Assembly (NCBI GenBank): GCA_036563615.1
Contig: DATCMB010000019.1
Location: 147,071 to 211,070 of the forward strand
Source of the DNA: Candidatus Binatia bacterium
Lineage (GTDB): Bacteria; Desulfobacterota; Binatia; UBA12015
Direction of reading: 5' to 3'
DNA: 64,000 bases
Shown here: one piece after another, positions 43,208 to 52,646 of the stretch
Layout of the letters: every line of letters begins with the position of its first letter
Position numbering within the stretch: position 1 is the stretch's first letter
The notes under the pieces: model-generated
What the model was told of the DNA's origin: nothing
What the model saw: only the letters and a program-made list of their open reading frames with translations
The model's database searches: none
Made by a program: the position numbers and the translations under genes

Positions 43208-45518
43208 CCACGTCCTGCGGCGTCAAGCGCAAAAGGCTCCACAGGTCGCTGGTCGAGAAGTTGCCGATCCGACGCAGATCGTCGCGCACTGCGGGCGGCA
43301 GCGCGTCCCAGCGCGGCAGGTCCTCGCGCCGCAGCGGCTGCGAGGTCGCGAGCAGCAGCAGGTCGGGCTCCTCGTCGCCGTGCGCGAAGCCGTAGACGTA
43401 GGGGAACTCGCTGCGCACCGCGGCGAGGATCGACGCCAGATCCTCGGGCGGCATGGCGTAGAGCTGCACCCACTGCAGCAGGCGTCCGCCCTCGCGCAGC
43501 GACGCGCGCGCGATGGCGAAGAACTCGCGCGTGAAGAGGTTCGAGACGCCGGTCATCCAGGGGTTCGAGGGCTCGGAGACGACGACGTCGTACGTGCCCG
43601 GGTGGGCCGCGAGGTGCGCGCGTCCGTCGTCGAGGAAGACGTGCACGCGCGGGTCGTCGAGCGGGCGTCCGCTCTCGTTCGCGAAGAAGCGCTCGGCTTC
43701 GAGGATCGCGGGCTCGATCTCGACGACGTCGAGCCGCTCCACCGGATGGCGCGCAACCGACCCGGCGGTGACGCCGGATGCGTAGCCGATCACGACGACG
43801 CGCTTCGCCGGCGGTCCGAAGAGCAGCGGCAGCTCGCCGAGCAGCACCTGCGTCGACATGTCGCCGCGGTTCGAGGCGTCGGCCTTGCCGTTGACGCGCA
43901 GCTCGATGCCGCCCTGCTCGCGGTGCACGGACACCGTGCTGCTCGTGCCGTCGCGGTAGTAGAGGATCTCGTTCTGCGGCACGCCCTCGAGCGGCACGTC
44001 CGGTAGCCCGAAGTCGAGCACCAGCTCGGGCCCGCGGAACGCGCCGCGCGTGAGCGCGGTGGCGTCGAACGGCAGCGGCACGAGGAGCAGCGCGAGCGCG
44101 CCGGCGAGCGCCGCGACGCCGAGCGGACGCGCGAGCGACGTGCGCGCCGCGCCTTGCGCGGGCGCGGCTTCTTCACTGCGCCGCGACAGCAGCACGACGC
44201 CCGCCGTCGCGAGGTTGATCGCGGAGGCGAGCGCGAGCGTGCCGCGCAGCCCGATCGTCGGCACGAGCACGAATCCCGCGGCGAAGGCGCCCGCCGCGGA
44301 GCCGAGCGTGTTCGCGAAGTACACGCGGCCGACGGCCGCGCCCGTCGTCGGTGCGGTCTCGGCGACGAGCCGCGTGATCAGCGGGAAGAGCGCGCCGAGC
44401 ACGAGCGTCGCCGGGAGCTGCACGACCACGCAGAGCAGCACCTGCAGCACGACGAGCCGCGTGCCGATCGGGCCGGTCGTGCGCATCAGCTCGAGGAACG
44501 CAGCCGGCAGCAACGGCAGCACGAGCATCACCGCGAGCGACACCACGCCGAGCACCGCGAGCCCGCCGGCGAGCAGCGCCGCTGGCTTGCGCGTCCGGTC
44601 GACGATGCGGCGCGCGGCGAGGCTGCCGAGCGCGATGCCGGCGAGGAACGCGCCGAGCATGGCCGAGAAGGCGTAGATCGACGAGCCGAGGACGAGCGCC
44701 AGCGCGCGCGTCCAGCAGACCTCGTAGACCAGCGCCGTGAAGCCGACGGTGGCGTACGCGGCGAGGAGCAGCGCTGCGGGTTGCGTGACGCTCGCGGCGC
44801 GTGACGCGTCCGCGGCTGGTGCCGCGGCGGTTCGCTCTGCCGCGGCTGGCGCGGCGACGTCGGACGCGGCGGCCGGCGTCGCGGTCGCCTCGCCGACGGG
44901 CACGCGGCGCGCGAGCGTCGCGAGCGCCAGCACGCCGACCGCGACGTCGAGCAGCGCGCCGAGCGCGTTCGAGCGCCAGAGCCCGAGCAGCGGAAAGAGC
45001 ACGAAGGCCGTCGCGAACACGCCCGCGACCGCGCCGAGCGTGTTGACGCCGTAGAGCACGGCGGTGCGCTCGCCGATGCGCGGGTCGTCGCGCGTGACCG
45101 CGCTCACCAGGATCGGCAGCGTCGCGCCCATCAGCACCGTCGGCACGAGCAGCACGGCGAGCGCGAGCGCGAAGCGTCCGAGGACGAGCGGCCAGAAGCC
45201 GAGTCCGCCGAGCCAGCCGCGTGCGAGCGTTCCGACGCCGTCAAGCACAAGCGGCACCGCGAGCGCGAACAGACCGATCACGATCTCGATCCAGGCGTAG
45301 GCGCGGATGCCGTTGCGGATCCGGTGCGCGACCCGTCCGCCCGCGAGCCCGCCGAGCCCGAGTCCGAGCATGTAGGCGACGAGGATCGTGCTCGCGGCGA
45401 GCGTCGTCGATCCGAAGAGCAGTCGCAGCTCGCGCGTCCACACCACCTCGAGCACGAGGCTTGCGAGTCCGGAGAGAAAGAAGAACGAGCCGAGGAGCAG
45501 CAGGGGCCGCGGCGTCAC
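43065..45518 (-). pseudogene. Fused MFS-like transporter/spermidine-synthase gene, C-terminus truncated
   Basis: This is a paralogue of the fusion at 11094-14378. Both share the N-terminal SLVLEVVWTRELRLLFGSTT-type membrane domain and the spermidine-synthase-like domain (VIGYASGVTAGSV, DVVEIEPAILEAE, DDGRAHL, EPSNPWMTGVSNLF). Similarity runs to LWSLLRLTPQDVDG, equal to LWSLLRVLPPDVDR in the intact paralogue. Immediately afterwards (about 43208) the frame reads through a MetX-like gene out of frame and ends after ~45 nonsense residues, so the TPR region is lost. Up to that point the protein (about 770 aa) looks intact and could retain the membrane and Rossmann domains. Confidence 0.8.
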
Positions 45519-45659
45519 GCGGCCACGCTACCAGGGCGCTCGGTCGTGGACGAGAGACTTTCCGCGTCGCGCGCGGCATTCAGGGGCGAGGCGTCAGCCC
45601 GAGCTCGCGAAGATCCCCGACGGGCCGTTGCGAACCGTGAGTGATCGCAAGCACAGAAA

Positions 45660-46265
45660 TCAAGTCGTGTGTGCGGTCGAGCCGCGGCGCAGCCACAGCA
45701 CGCCGAGCACGACCGCCACGAGCCCGGCAAGGAGGAACAGCCGTCGGTACGCGTGCATCACGGCGGCGAGCTGGCCGAGGTGCTCTTCGAGCAGGACCGG
45801 ACCGAGCGACCACGTGACGGCCCACGCCACCGCCCCGAGCACGTTCCAGGCGAAGAACGTGCCGCTCGGCATGTCGAGCGAACCGGCGACGATCCCCGCG
45901 AGCTGCCGCGTGCCGTCGACGAAGCGTCCGAAGGCGACCAGCACCCCGCCGCGGCGCTGGAAGAGCTTCTCCATCCGCTCGAGACGTGGCCCCGCGCCGA
46001 TCTTGTCGAGGATGCGCCGTCCGCCCACGCGCCCGAGCCAGAAGCCGACCAGGTTCCCCGCCGCCGACGCGAGCACCGCGACGACGAGCAGGGCGGTGAC
46101 CGAGAGCTCGCCGCGCGCGGCGAGCAGCGCGCCGGCGATCAGAAGCGTCTGCCCGGGCGCCGGGATGCCGAAGCCCTCGACGAAGATCGCGAGGAACACG
46201 GCTGCGTAGCCGTACTCGGCAAGCAGCGGCTCGACCGATGCCAGGTGGTGCGCGAGGTGGTGCAC
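45660..46265 (-). CDS. DedA-family membrane protein
   Basis: A 201-aa inner-membrane protein of the DedA/VTT group, thought to flip or scramble phospholipids and needed for envelope homeostasis. Family motifs are EGFGIPAPGQTLLIAGALLA near residue 29 (the E/D-containing first helix), NLVGFWLGRVGGR, and FGRFVDGTRQLAGIVAG (the conserved Arg-rich GRF motif). I chose the GTG at 46265 for the family's normal length; an ATG at 46337 would add 24 residues but would sit inside the palindrome at 46331-46365. It diverges from a TetR gene, which probably controls it through that palindrome. Confidence 0.85.
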   Translation of the reverse strand: MHHLAHHLASVEPLLAEYGYAAVFLAIFVEGFGIPAPGQTLLIAGALLAARGELSVTALLVVAVLASAAGNLVGFWLGRVGGRRILDKIGAGPRLERMEKLFQRRGGVLVAFGRFVDGTRQLAGIVAGSLDMPSGTFFAWNVLGAVAWAVTWSLGPVLLEEHLGQLAAVMHAYRRLFLLAGLVAVVLGVLWLRRGSTAHTT

Positions 46266-46330
46266 GGCGCCGGGATACGGCGTCGCGCGCGCGCTGTCCA
46301 ACGTGGCCGACGTCCGCGCGCGAACGGGTA

Positions 46331-46365
46331 TGGACATATGTACGAACGGCATGTACATCCGTCCA
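46331..46365. promoter_or_regulatory. 35-nt palindromic operator between dedA-like and tetR genes
   Basis: The arms are TGGAC, 2 nt, ATGTAC, then a 9-nt centre, then GTACAT, 2 nt, GTCCA; eleven base pairs per arm are symmetric. It ends 2 nt before the TetR start at 46368 and lies upstream of the DedA gene on the other strand. This layout is typical of a TetR-type repressor site that controls both directions. Confidence 0.75.
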
Positions 46366-46367
46366 AC

Positions 46368-46997
46368 ATGGGCGTGCCGGCGAGAGTGGGCGACGAGCTG
46401 CCGCAGTCCGAGCGCAAGCGGCGCGCGATCCTCGACGCCGTGCTGCGTGTCGTCGCCGAGGGCGGCGTCGACGCGGTGACGCACCGTCGCGTCGCGGCGG
46501 AAGCCGACGTCCCGCTCGGCTCGACGACCTACTACTTCGCCTCGCGCGACGACCTGCTGCGCGAAGCGTTCCGCTGGCACGCGGGCGCCGTGTACGACGC
46601 GCTCGACCGGCTCGCCGACGACGTGCCGCTGCGCAGCGCGGACGACGTGATCGGCTTCCTCGTCGAGCTCGTGCGGCGCGAGCTGGAAGTCCCTTCCGGG
46701 ATCCTCGTCGAGTACGAGCTCATCGTGCGCGCGGCGCGCGATCCGCAGCTCGCGCGCGAGGTCAACGGCTACGAGCGCAACCTGACCTCGCGTCTCGCCG
46801 AAGCGCTCGAACGGCTCGGCGTCGCGCACGCGCTCGAAGCGGCGCGCATCCTGATCGCGATCGTGCGCGGCTTCGAGATCGAGAGCTTGACGCGTTCCTC
46901 CGTCGAGCTCGCGGATCTGCGCCGGCGCCTGCGCACGGTGGTCGACGCGTGGAAGCCCGCCAGCAGCCGCGCCACACGGAAGCCCGCTCGGAAATAA
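46368..46997 (+). CDS. TetR-family transcriptional regulator
   Basis: A 209-aa repressor. The HTH region reads GVDAVTHRRVAAEADVPLGS followed by TTYYFASRDDLL at residues 32-65, the standard TetR pattern. The C-terminal ligand domain is helical and Leu/Arg-rich. The palindrome at 46331-46365 lies directly upstream and is the probable operator; the start at ATG 46368 is chosen so that it lies downstream of the site (an upstream in-frame ATG at 46338 lies inside it). The PhyH-like gene follows after 10 nt, so the repressor probably controls it by autoregulation. The inducer is likely an acyl-CoA or related lipid, by inference from neighbours. Confidence 0.88.
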   Translation: MGVPARVGDELPQSERKRRAILDAVLRVVAEGGVDAVTHRRVAAEADVPLGSTTYYFASRDDLLREAFRWHAGAVYDALDRLADDVPLRSADDVIGFLVELVRRELEVPSGILVEYELIVRAARDPQLAREVNGYERNLTSRLAEALERLGVAHALEAARILIAIVRGFEIESLTRSSVELADLRRRLRTVVDAWKPASSRATRKPARK

Positions 46998-47007
46998 GGA
47001 GAGAGAC

Positions 47008-47883
47008 ATGGCCATCGAGCACCTGCCCGCTACCGCGACGGCGACCGAGATCGCCGGCCTCCTCGAGCGCGACGGCGCCGTGATCGTCGATCGGCTCGTC
47101 GCGCCGGAGGTGATGGACGGCGCGCGCGCCGAGCTCGCGCCCTGGCTCGACGCGACGCCGTTCGGCCCCGACGACTTCACCGGCCGGCGCACCAAGCGCA
47201 CCGGCGGTCTCGTCGCGCGCTCCGCGACCTGCCGGGACCTCGTCATGCACCCGCTCGTGCTCGCGACCACGCGCGAGGTGCTGCGCGGCGGAACGAGCTT
47301 CCACCTGCACCTCACGCAGGTGATCGCGATTGGCCCGGGCGAGCCCGGGCAGCAGATCCACCGCGATCAGTGGGCGTTCGACTTCTTCCCGTTCCCGCGC
47401 GGCTACGAGGTGCAGTGCAACACGATCTGGGCGATGAGCGACTTCACCGAGGCGAACGGCGCGACCCGCGTCGTGCCGGGCTCGAACAAGCTCGAGGACG
47501 GGCTCGCGTACCGCGAGGAGGACACCGTGCCGGCGGAGATGGTGAAGGGCTCGGTGCTGATCTACACCGGCAGCGTCTACCACGGCGGCGGCGCGAACCG
47601 CTCGCAGGAGACGCGCTACGGCGTCAACATCACCTACGCCCGCTCGTGGCTGCGTCAGGAGGAGAACCAGTATCTCTCCGTGCCGCTCGAGGTCGCGCGC
47701 ACGCTGCCCGTCGAGCTGCTGCGCCTGATCGGCTACGCGCGCGGCGCGTACGCGCTGGGCTACGTCGACGACCTGCGCGACCCGCTCGAGGTCGTGCGTC
47801 CCGAGGCGAAGGAGGTCGGCTTCGGCGACCTCGAAGGGGCGCTCGCGAAGGCGCGCAGCGAGTCGCAGCGAGCGGCGCGCTGA
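47008..47883 (+). CDS. Phytanoyl-CoA dioxygenase (PhyH)-like Fe(II)/2-oxoglutarate enzyme
   Basis: A 291-aa double-stranded beta-helix protein. The iron ligands are the HRD triad start (His118, Asp120) in QQIHRDQWAF and a distal His192 in SVYHGGGANRS, with Arg198 for 2-oxoglutarate. PhyH family members hydroxylate acyl-CoAs at the alpha carbon or other small molecules. AAGGAG before the ATG gives a strong start. It lies 10 nt behind the TetR gene and 120 nt before the acyl-CoA carboxylase gene, suggesting an acyl-CoA modification operon; the substrate is not proven. Confidence 0.88.
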   Translation: MAIEHLPATATATEIAGLLERDGAVIVDRLVAPEVMDGARAELAPWLDATPFGPDDFTGRRTKRTGGLVARSATCRDLVMHPLVLATTREVLRGGTSFHLHLTQVIAIGPGEPGQQIHRDQWAFDFFPFPRGYEVQCNTIWAMSDFTEANGATRVVPGSNKLEDGLAYREEDTVPAEMVKGSVLIYTGSVYHGGGANRSQETRYGVNITYARSWLRQEENQYLSVPLEVARTLPVELLRLIGYARGAYALGYVDDLRDPLEVVRPEAKEVGFGDLEGALAKARSESQRAAR

Positions 47884-48003
47884 ACGCGCTCGCGTCGCCG
47901 ATCGCGCAGCACCCATCGGCTCTGCTGCTGCGTCGGCTGCGGTCGAGGGAATGAATCGCACGCGCCTTGCGCGCCACCCGTGCGTTCCTCTTCATAGCGC
48001 AGC

Positions 48004-51000
48004 ATGCAGAGACTCCTGATCGCCAACCGCGGCGAGGTCGCGGTCCGCGTGCTCCAGGCCGCGTCCGAGCTCGGCCTCGGGACGGTCGCGGTGTACTCCG
48101 AGGACGATGCGGGCGCGCTGCACGTGCGCCGCGCCGAGCGCAGCTACGCGCTGCGCGGCCGCGGGCCGGCGGCCTACCTCGACGCGGAGCAGCTCATCGC
48201 CGCGGCGCGCGCGACCGACGCCGACGCCATCCATCCAGGCTACGGCTTCCTCGCCGAGAGCGCGGACTTCGCGCGGCGCTGCGAGGAGGCGGGGCTGGTC
48301 TTCGTCGGACCGCGGCCCGAGACGCTCGCGATCTTCGGCGACAAGACGCGCGCGCGCGAGCTCGCGATGCGCTGCGGCGTGCCGGTGCTGCGCGGCTCGG
48401 AGGGCGCCGTGTCGCTCGAGGAGGCCGAGAAGTTCTTCGCCGTCCTCGGGCGGCGCGGCGCGATGCTGGTCAAGGCGGTGGCCGGAGGCGGCGGACGCGG
48501 CATGCGCGTCGTGCGCAGCGCCGACGAGCTGCGCGCGGTGTGGGAGCGCTGCCGCTCCGAAGCGCGCAGCGCGTTCGGCAACGACGAGGTCTACGTCGAG
48601 GAGCTGCTCGTGCACGCGCGTCACGTCGAGGTGCAGGTGCTGGGCGACGAGGGCGGCACCGTCGTGCACCTCGGCGAGCGCGAGTGCTCGATCCAGCGGC
48701 GTCACCAGAAGATCGTCGAGATCGCGCCGTGCCCGAGCCTGTCGCCGCGCCTGCGTGCACGTCTCGCCGAGGACGCGGTGCGGATGGCGAAGGCGGTGCA
48801 GTACCGCAACGCCGGCACCTTCGAATTCCTGATTGACGCAAGCGCGCCCGACGACGACGAGGCGGCGTACGCGTTCATCGAGGCGAACCCGCGTCTGCAG
48901 GTCGAGCACACGGTGACCGAGGAGGTGCTCGGCATCGACATCGTGCGCCTGCAGCTCGAGCTCGCACGCGGCGCGCGGCTCGCGGACTTCGGCCTCGCGC
49001 CCGATCACGCGCCGACGCCGGTCGGCTACGCGATCCAGCTGCGCGTCAACGCCGAGGTGATGACGCCCGACGGCACGGCGCGTCCGTCGAGCGGAACGCT
49101 GCGGAGGCTCGTCCTGCCGTCGGGCCGCGGCGTGCGCGTCGACACCGCGGCGGTCGCGGGCGCCATCGTCGAGCCGACCTACGACCCGCTGCTGCTGAAG
49201 GTCGTCTGCCGCACGACGTCGGACGACTTCGCGGACGCCGCCGCGCGCGCCGCGCGCGCGCTCGCGGAGCTCGAGGTCGAGGGTGTGGCGACCAACGCGC
49301 CGTTCCTCCGTCGTCTGCTCGCCCACCCGGACTTCGTCGCGAACCGCATCCACACGCGCTTCGTCGACGAGCACCTCGCCGAGCTCGCGCGCGAGGAGGA
49401 CCTCGCGCCGCAGCGCGCCGACGCGGCCGGCGAGACGTCCGACGCGGCCGCGCAGAGCGCCGCCGCCGCAGCGGCGCGCGCGCTCGCCGGCGCACGCGTC
49501 GACCCGCAGGACCCGCTCGCCGTGCTGGCGTACGGCAAGAGCGGCGGCGCCGCGCCAGGCGCCGCGGCGGCGGGCGGGGTCGCGAGCGCGCCCGCGCCGT
49601 CTCCCGTCGCGCCCGAGGTCGACGTCCCCGAGGGCATGGTCGCGGTGCGCGCGCCGCTGCAGGGCACGATCGTCGCGCTCGAGGCGCGCGAGGGCGAGAC
49701 GGTTGCGGCGGGGCAGGGCCTGCTCGTGATGAGCGCGATGAAGATGGAGCACGTCGTCGAGGCGCCGGTCGGCGGCGTCGTCCATCGCGTCGTCGTCGCC
49801 GACGGCGACACCGTGCCCGCCGGCGCGACGCTCGTCGTCCTCGAGCCCGCCGACGTCGTGCTCGAGCGCGAGAGCCGCGAGGAGGCGAAGGATCTCGACT
49901 ACATCCGCCCCGACCTCGAGGAGGTGCTGCGGCGTCACGCGATGAAGCTCGATGCCGCGCGTCCCGACGCCGTCGAGCGCCGGCGCAAGACGGGCCAGCG
50001 CACGGCGCGCGAGAACATCGACGACCTCTGCGACCCCGGCACGTTCGTCGAGTACGGCTCGTTCGTCATCGCGGCGCAGCGCCAGCGGCGCTCGCTCGAG
50101 GACCTGATCGCGCGCACGCCAGCCGACGGCCTGATCACCGGCATCGGACGCGTCAACGGCGAGCTGTTCGGCGACACGCTCGACGAGTCGCGCACGAGCT
50201 GCGTCGTGCTCGCGTACGACTACACCGTGCTCGCCGGCACGCAGGGCATGCAGAACCACCGCAAGAAGGACCGCATGTTCGAGATCGCCGAGCGCATGCG
50301 GCTACCGGTGGTGATCTTCACCGAGGGCGGCGGCGGACGTCCGGGCGACACCGACGTGCCCGGCGTCGCGGGCCTCGACTGCATGGCGTTCTACCTCTTC
50401 AGCCGCCTGTCCGGGCTGGTGCCGCTCGTCGGCATCAACTCCGGACGCTGCTTCGCGGGCAACGCGGCGCTGCTCGGCTCCTGCGACGTCGTCATCGCGA
50501 CCGCGAACTCGAACATCGGCATGGGCGGCCCGGCGATGATCGAGGGCGGCGGGCTCGGCGTGTTCCGACCCGAGGAGGTCGGGCCGATGTCGGTGCAGGT
50601 GCCGAACGGCGTCGTCGACGTGGCGGTCGCCGACGAGGCGGAGGCGGTGCAGGTCGCGAAGAAGTACCTGTCGTACTTCCAGGGTTGCTTGACGAAATGG
50701 ACGTGCGCCGACCAGCGCCGCATGCGCAGCATCATCCCGGAGAACCGGCTGCGCGTCTACGAGGTGCGCGACGTCATCGAGACGCTCGCCGACGAGGGCT
50801 CGGTGCTCGAGCTGCGCCGCCACTTCGGACGCGGCATGGTGACCGCGCTCGCGCGCATCGAGGGACGGCCGCTCGGCATCATCGCCAACGATCCGAAGCA
50901 CCTCGCGGGCGCGATCGACGCGCACGGCGCCGACAAGGCGGCGCGCTTCATGCAGCTCTGCGACGCGTTCGACCTGCCGATCCTCTTCCTGTGCGACACG

Positions 51001-51480
51001 CCGGGCATCATGGTCGGACCCGAGATCGAGAAGACGGCGCTCGTGCGGCACTGCTGCCGCATGTTCGTCGTCGGCGCGAGCTTGACGGTGCCGACCGCGA
51101 CGATCGTGCTGCGCAAGTCCTACGGGCTCGGCGCGCAGGCGATGGCGGGCGGCAGCCACAAGGCGCCGCTCTTCACCGTGTCCTGGCCGACCGGCGAGTT
51201 CGGCGGCATGGGCCTCGAGGGTGCCGTCAAGCTCGGATTCCGCAGGGAGCTCGAGGCGATCGCGGATCCGGCCGAGCGCAAGCGCGTGTTCGACGAGATG
51301 GTCGCGCGCGCCTACGAGCGCGGCAAGGCGATCAACACCGCGAGCCACTTCGAGATCGACGAGGTGATCGACCCGGCGGAGTCGCGGGCGCGCGTCGCGA
51401 GCGCGCTGCGCTCGGTGCCGCCGCCGGCGCCGCGCGCGCCGGGCTCCGGCAAGAAGCGGCCGTGCGTCGATACCTGGTGA
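48004..51480 (+). CDS. Single-chain biotin-dependent acyl-CoA carboxylase
   Basis: A 1158-aa enzyme with all three carboxylase parts in one chain. Residues 1-450 are biotin carboxylase (NRGEVAVRV start, GYGFLAES, ATP-grasp glycine loop AGGGGRGM). Residues 540-615 are the biotin carrier domain with the biotinyl lysine in SAMKMEH (Lys580). Residues 640-1150 are a carboxyltransferase (TEGGGGRPGDTD, GINSGRCFAGNAAL, and FLCDTPGIMVGPE). This layout recalls the single-chain long-chain acyl-CoA carboxylases of actinobacteria. It should convert an acyl-CoA (acetyl-, propionyl- or longer) plus bicarbonate and ATP to a malonyl-type product. Chain-length preference cannot be read. PhyH-like genes flank it on both sides. 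Confidence 0.92.
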   Translation: MQRLLIANRGEVAVRVLQAASELGLGTVAVYSEDDAGALHVRRAERSYALRGRGPAAYLDAEQLIAAARATDADAIHPGYGFLAESADFARRCEEAGLVFVGPRPETLAIFGDKTRARELAMRCGVPVLRGSEGAVSLEEAEKFFAVLGRRGAMLVKAVAGGGGRGMRVVRSADELRAVWERCRSEARSAFGNDEVYVEELLVHARHVEVQVLGDEGGTVVHLGERECSIQRRHQKIVEIAPCPSLSPRLRARLAEDAVRMAKAVQYRNAGTFEFLIDASAPDDDEAAYAFIEANPRLQVEHTVTEEVLGIDIVRLQLELARGARLADFGLAPDHAPTPVGYAIQLRVNAEVMTPDGTARPSSGTLRRLVLPSGRGVRVDTAAVAGAIVEPTYDPLLLKVVCRTTSDDFADAAARAARALAELEVEGVATNAPFLRRLLAHPDFVANRIHTRFVDEHLAELAREEDLAPQRADAAGETSDAAAQSAAAAAARALAGARVDPQDPLAVLAYGKSGGAAPGAAAAGGVASAPAPSPVAPEVDVPEGMVAVRAPLQGTIVALEAREGETVAAGQGLLVMSAMKMEHVVEAPVGGVVHRVVVADGDTVPAGATLVVLEPADVVLERESREEAKDLDYIRPDLEEVLRRHAMKLDAARPDAVERRRKTGQRTARENIDDLCDPGTFVEYGSFVIAAQRQRRSLEDLIARTPADGLITGIGRVNGELFGDTLDESRTSCVVLAYDYTVLAGTQGMQNHRKKDRMFEIAERMRLPVVIFTEGGGGRPGDTDVPGVAGLDCMAFYLFSRLSGLVPLVGINSGRCFAGNAALLGSCDVVIATANSNIGMGGPAMIEGGGLGVFRPEEVGPMSVQVPNGVVDVAVADEAEAVQVAKKYLSYFQGCLTKWTCADQRRMRSIIPENRLRVYEVRDVIETLADEGSVLELRRHFGRGMVTALARIEGRPLGIIANDPKHLAGAIDAHGADKAARFMQLCDAFDLPILFLCDTPGIMVGPEIEKTALVRHCCRMFVVGASLTVPTATIVLRKSYGLGAQAMAGGSHKAPLFTVSWPTGEFGGMGLEGAVKLGFRRELEAIADPAERKRVFDEMVARAYERGKAINTASHFEIDEVIDPAESRARVASALRSVPPPAPRAPGSGKKRPCVDTW

Positions 51481-51548
51481 CACCGTCGTAGCGGCGCGTG
51501 CCTCGGCTTGCGTGCGCCGTCGGCGAACGGCACGACGGAGGTGTGCGC

Positions 51549-52361
51549 GTGCTCGATGCCGAAGAGGTCGAGCGCTTCGTCGCGGACGGCTTCGTGCGGC
51601 TCGACGACGCGATCCCGCGCTCGCTGGCGGAGGAGTGCCGCGCGCTGCTCTGGCGCGACCTCGAGCGCTTCGGCTGCGCGCGTGCGGAGCCCGCGACCTG
51701 GACGTGGCCCGTCGTGCGGCTCCCGGATCGCATCGACGAGCCGTTCCGGCGCGCTGCGAACACCCCGGCGCTGCACGCGGCGTTCGACGCGCTGGTCGGC
51801 GCCGGACGCTGGCAGCCGCGCGGCAGCCTCGGCTTCCCCGTCATCCGCTTCCCGAGCGAGCAAGATCCCGGCGACACCGGCTGGCACGTCGACGCGAGCT
51901 TCGCCGGTCGCGACTCCGATCCAAACGACTACTTGACGTGGCGGGTGAACGTCTTCTCGCGCGGGCGCGCGCTGCTGCTGCTGGTCCTGCTCTCGGACGT
52001 CGGCCCCGACGACGCGCCGACGCGGATCCTCACGGGCTCGCACGTCGACGTCGCGCGGCTGCTCGCGCCGGCAGGCGAGGACGGCCTGACGGCGCTCGAG
52101 CTCGCGCGGCGGATCGAGGCCGGCGCGACGACGCAGCGCGAGCAGGCGCTGGCCGTCGGAGCGGCCGGCACGGTGTACCTCTGCCACCCGCTTCTCGTGC
52201 ACGCGGCGCAGCGACATCGCGGACGCGAGCCGCGCTTTCTCGCGCAGCCGCCGCTGCTGCCGGCGTCGCCGCTCGCGCTCGAGCGCACGGACGCCCGCTA
52301 CGCGCCCGTCGAGCGCGCGATCCGCGAGGCGCTCGGTCTCAGCGCTCGGACGAGCGGGTGA
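51549..52361 (+). CDS. Second PhyH-like Fe(II)/2-oxoglutarate dioxygenase
   Basis: A 270-aa PhyH-family protein, only distantly similar to the one at 47008. The iron site begins with GWHVDASF (His113, Asp115), and the distal His lies in CHPLLVHAAQRHRG followed by PRF. I chose the GTG at 51549 because GGAGG lies 7 nt upstream; a GTG at 51498 would add 17 residues without family similarity. It follows the carboxylase gene by 68 nt and is probably in the same transcript. Hydroxylation of a lipid or acyl-CoA is likely but unproven. It directly abuts the convergent small gene (stop to stop). Confidence 0.82.
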   Translation: MLDAEEVERFVADGFVRLDDAIPRSLAEECRALLWRDLERFGCARAEPATWTWPVVRLPDRIDEPFRRAANTPALHAAFDALVGAGRWQPRGSLGFPVIRFPSEQDPGDTGWHVDASFAGRDSDPNDYLTWRVNVFSRGRALLLLVLLSDVGPDDAPTRILTGSHVDVARLLAPAGEDGLTALELARRIEAGATTQREQALAVGAAGTVYLCHPLLVHAAQRHRGREPRFLAQPPLLPASPLALERTDARYAPVERAIREALGLSARTSG

Positions 52362-52646
52362 CTACAGCATTCCCGGCAGCTCGCGATCGACTTCCGGGAA
52401 GTAGCGGCGGATGACGCTCGCATCGAAGCAGCGGAGGATCGAGCCGACCGGCTCCTTCGCGAGCAGAAAGCGGAACGCCGCGCGGATCACGTCGGCAGGC
52501 GCGACCTTCCCGCCCGACCAGCGCTCGTAGTCGGCCTTGCCGAGCGTGACCGCGAAGTCGTGCTTCGCGCCGCGCTCCTCGACGCGGACGTCGAAGCGCC
52601 AGCCGTCGCCGTCGCTGCGCTCGCTGGTCACCCGGATGGAGCTCAT
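52362..52646 (-). CDS. Small protein of unknown function in a thioesterase operon
   Basis: A 94-aa soluble protein, no signal or membrane segment. It is a compact alpha/beta sequence: SIRVTSERSDGDGWRFDVRV at the start as two beta strands, a DYERWSGG motif, and an Ile/Phe-rich helix (ADVIRAAFRFLLAKEP). No family is recognised. Its ATG overlaps the stop of the upstream thioesterase gene (ATGA), so it is translationally coupled and probably works with it. Its stop touches that of the convergent PhyH-like gene. Confidence 0.7.
   Translation of the reverse strand: MSSIRVTSERSDGDGWRFDVRVEERGAKHDFAVTLGKADYERWSGGKVAPADVIRAAFRFLLAKEPVGSILRCFDASVIRRYFPEVDRELPGML

Noticed and set aside
46266..46337. 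Longer DedA start at ATG 46337
   Set aside because: It would lie inside the TetR palindrome and add residues not found in the family.
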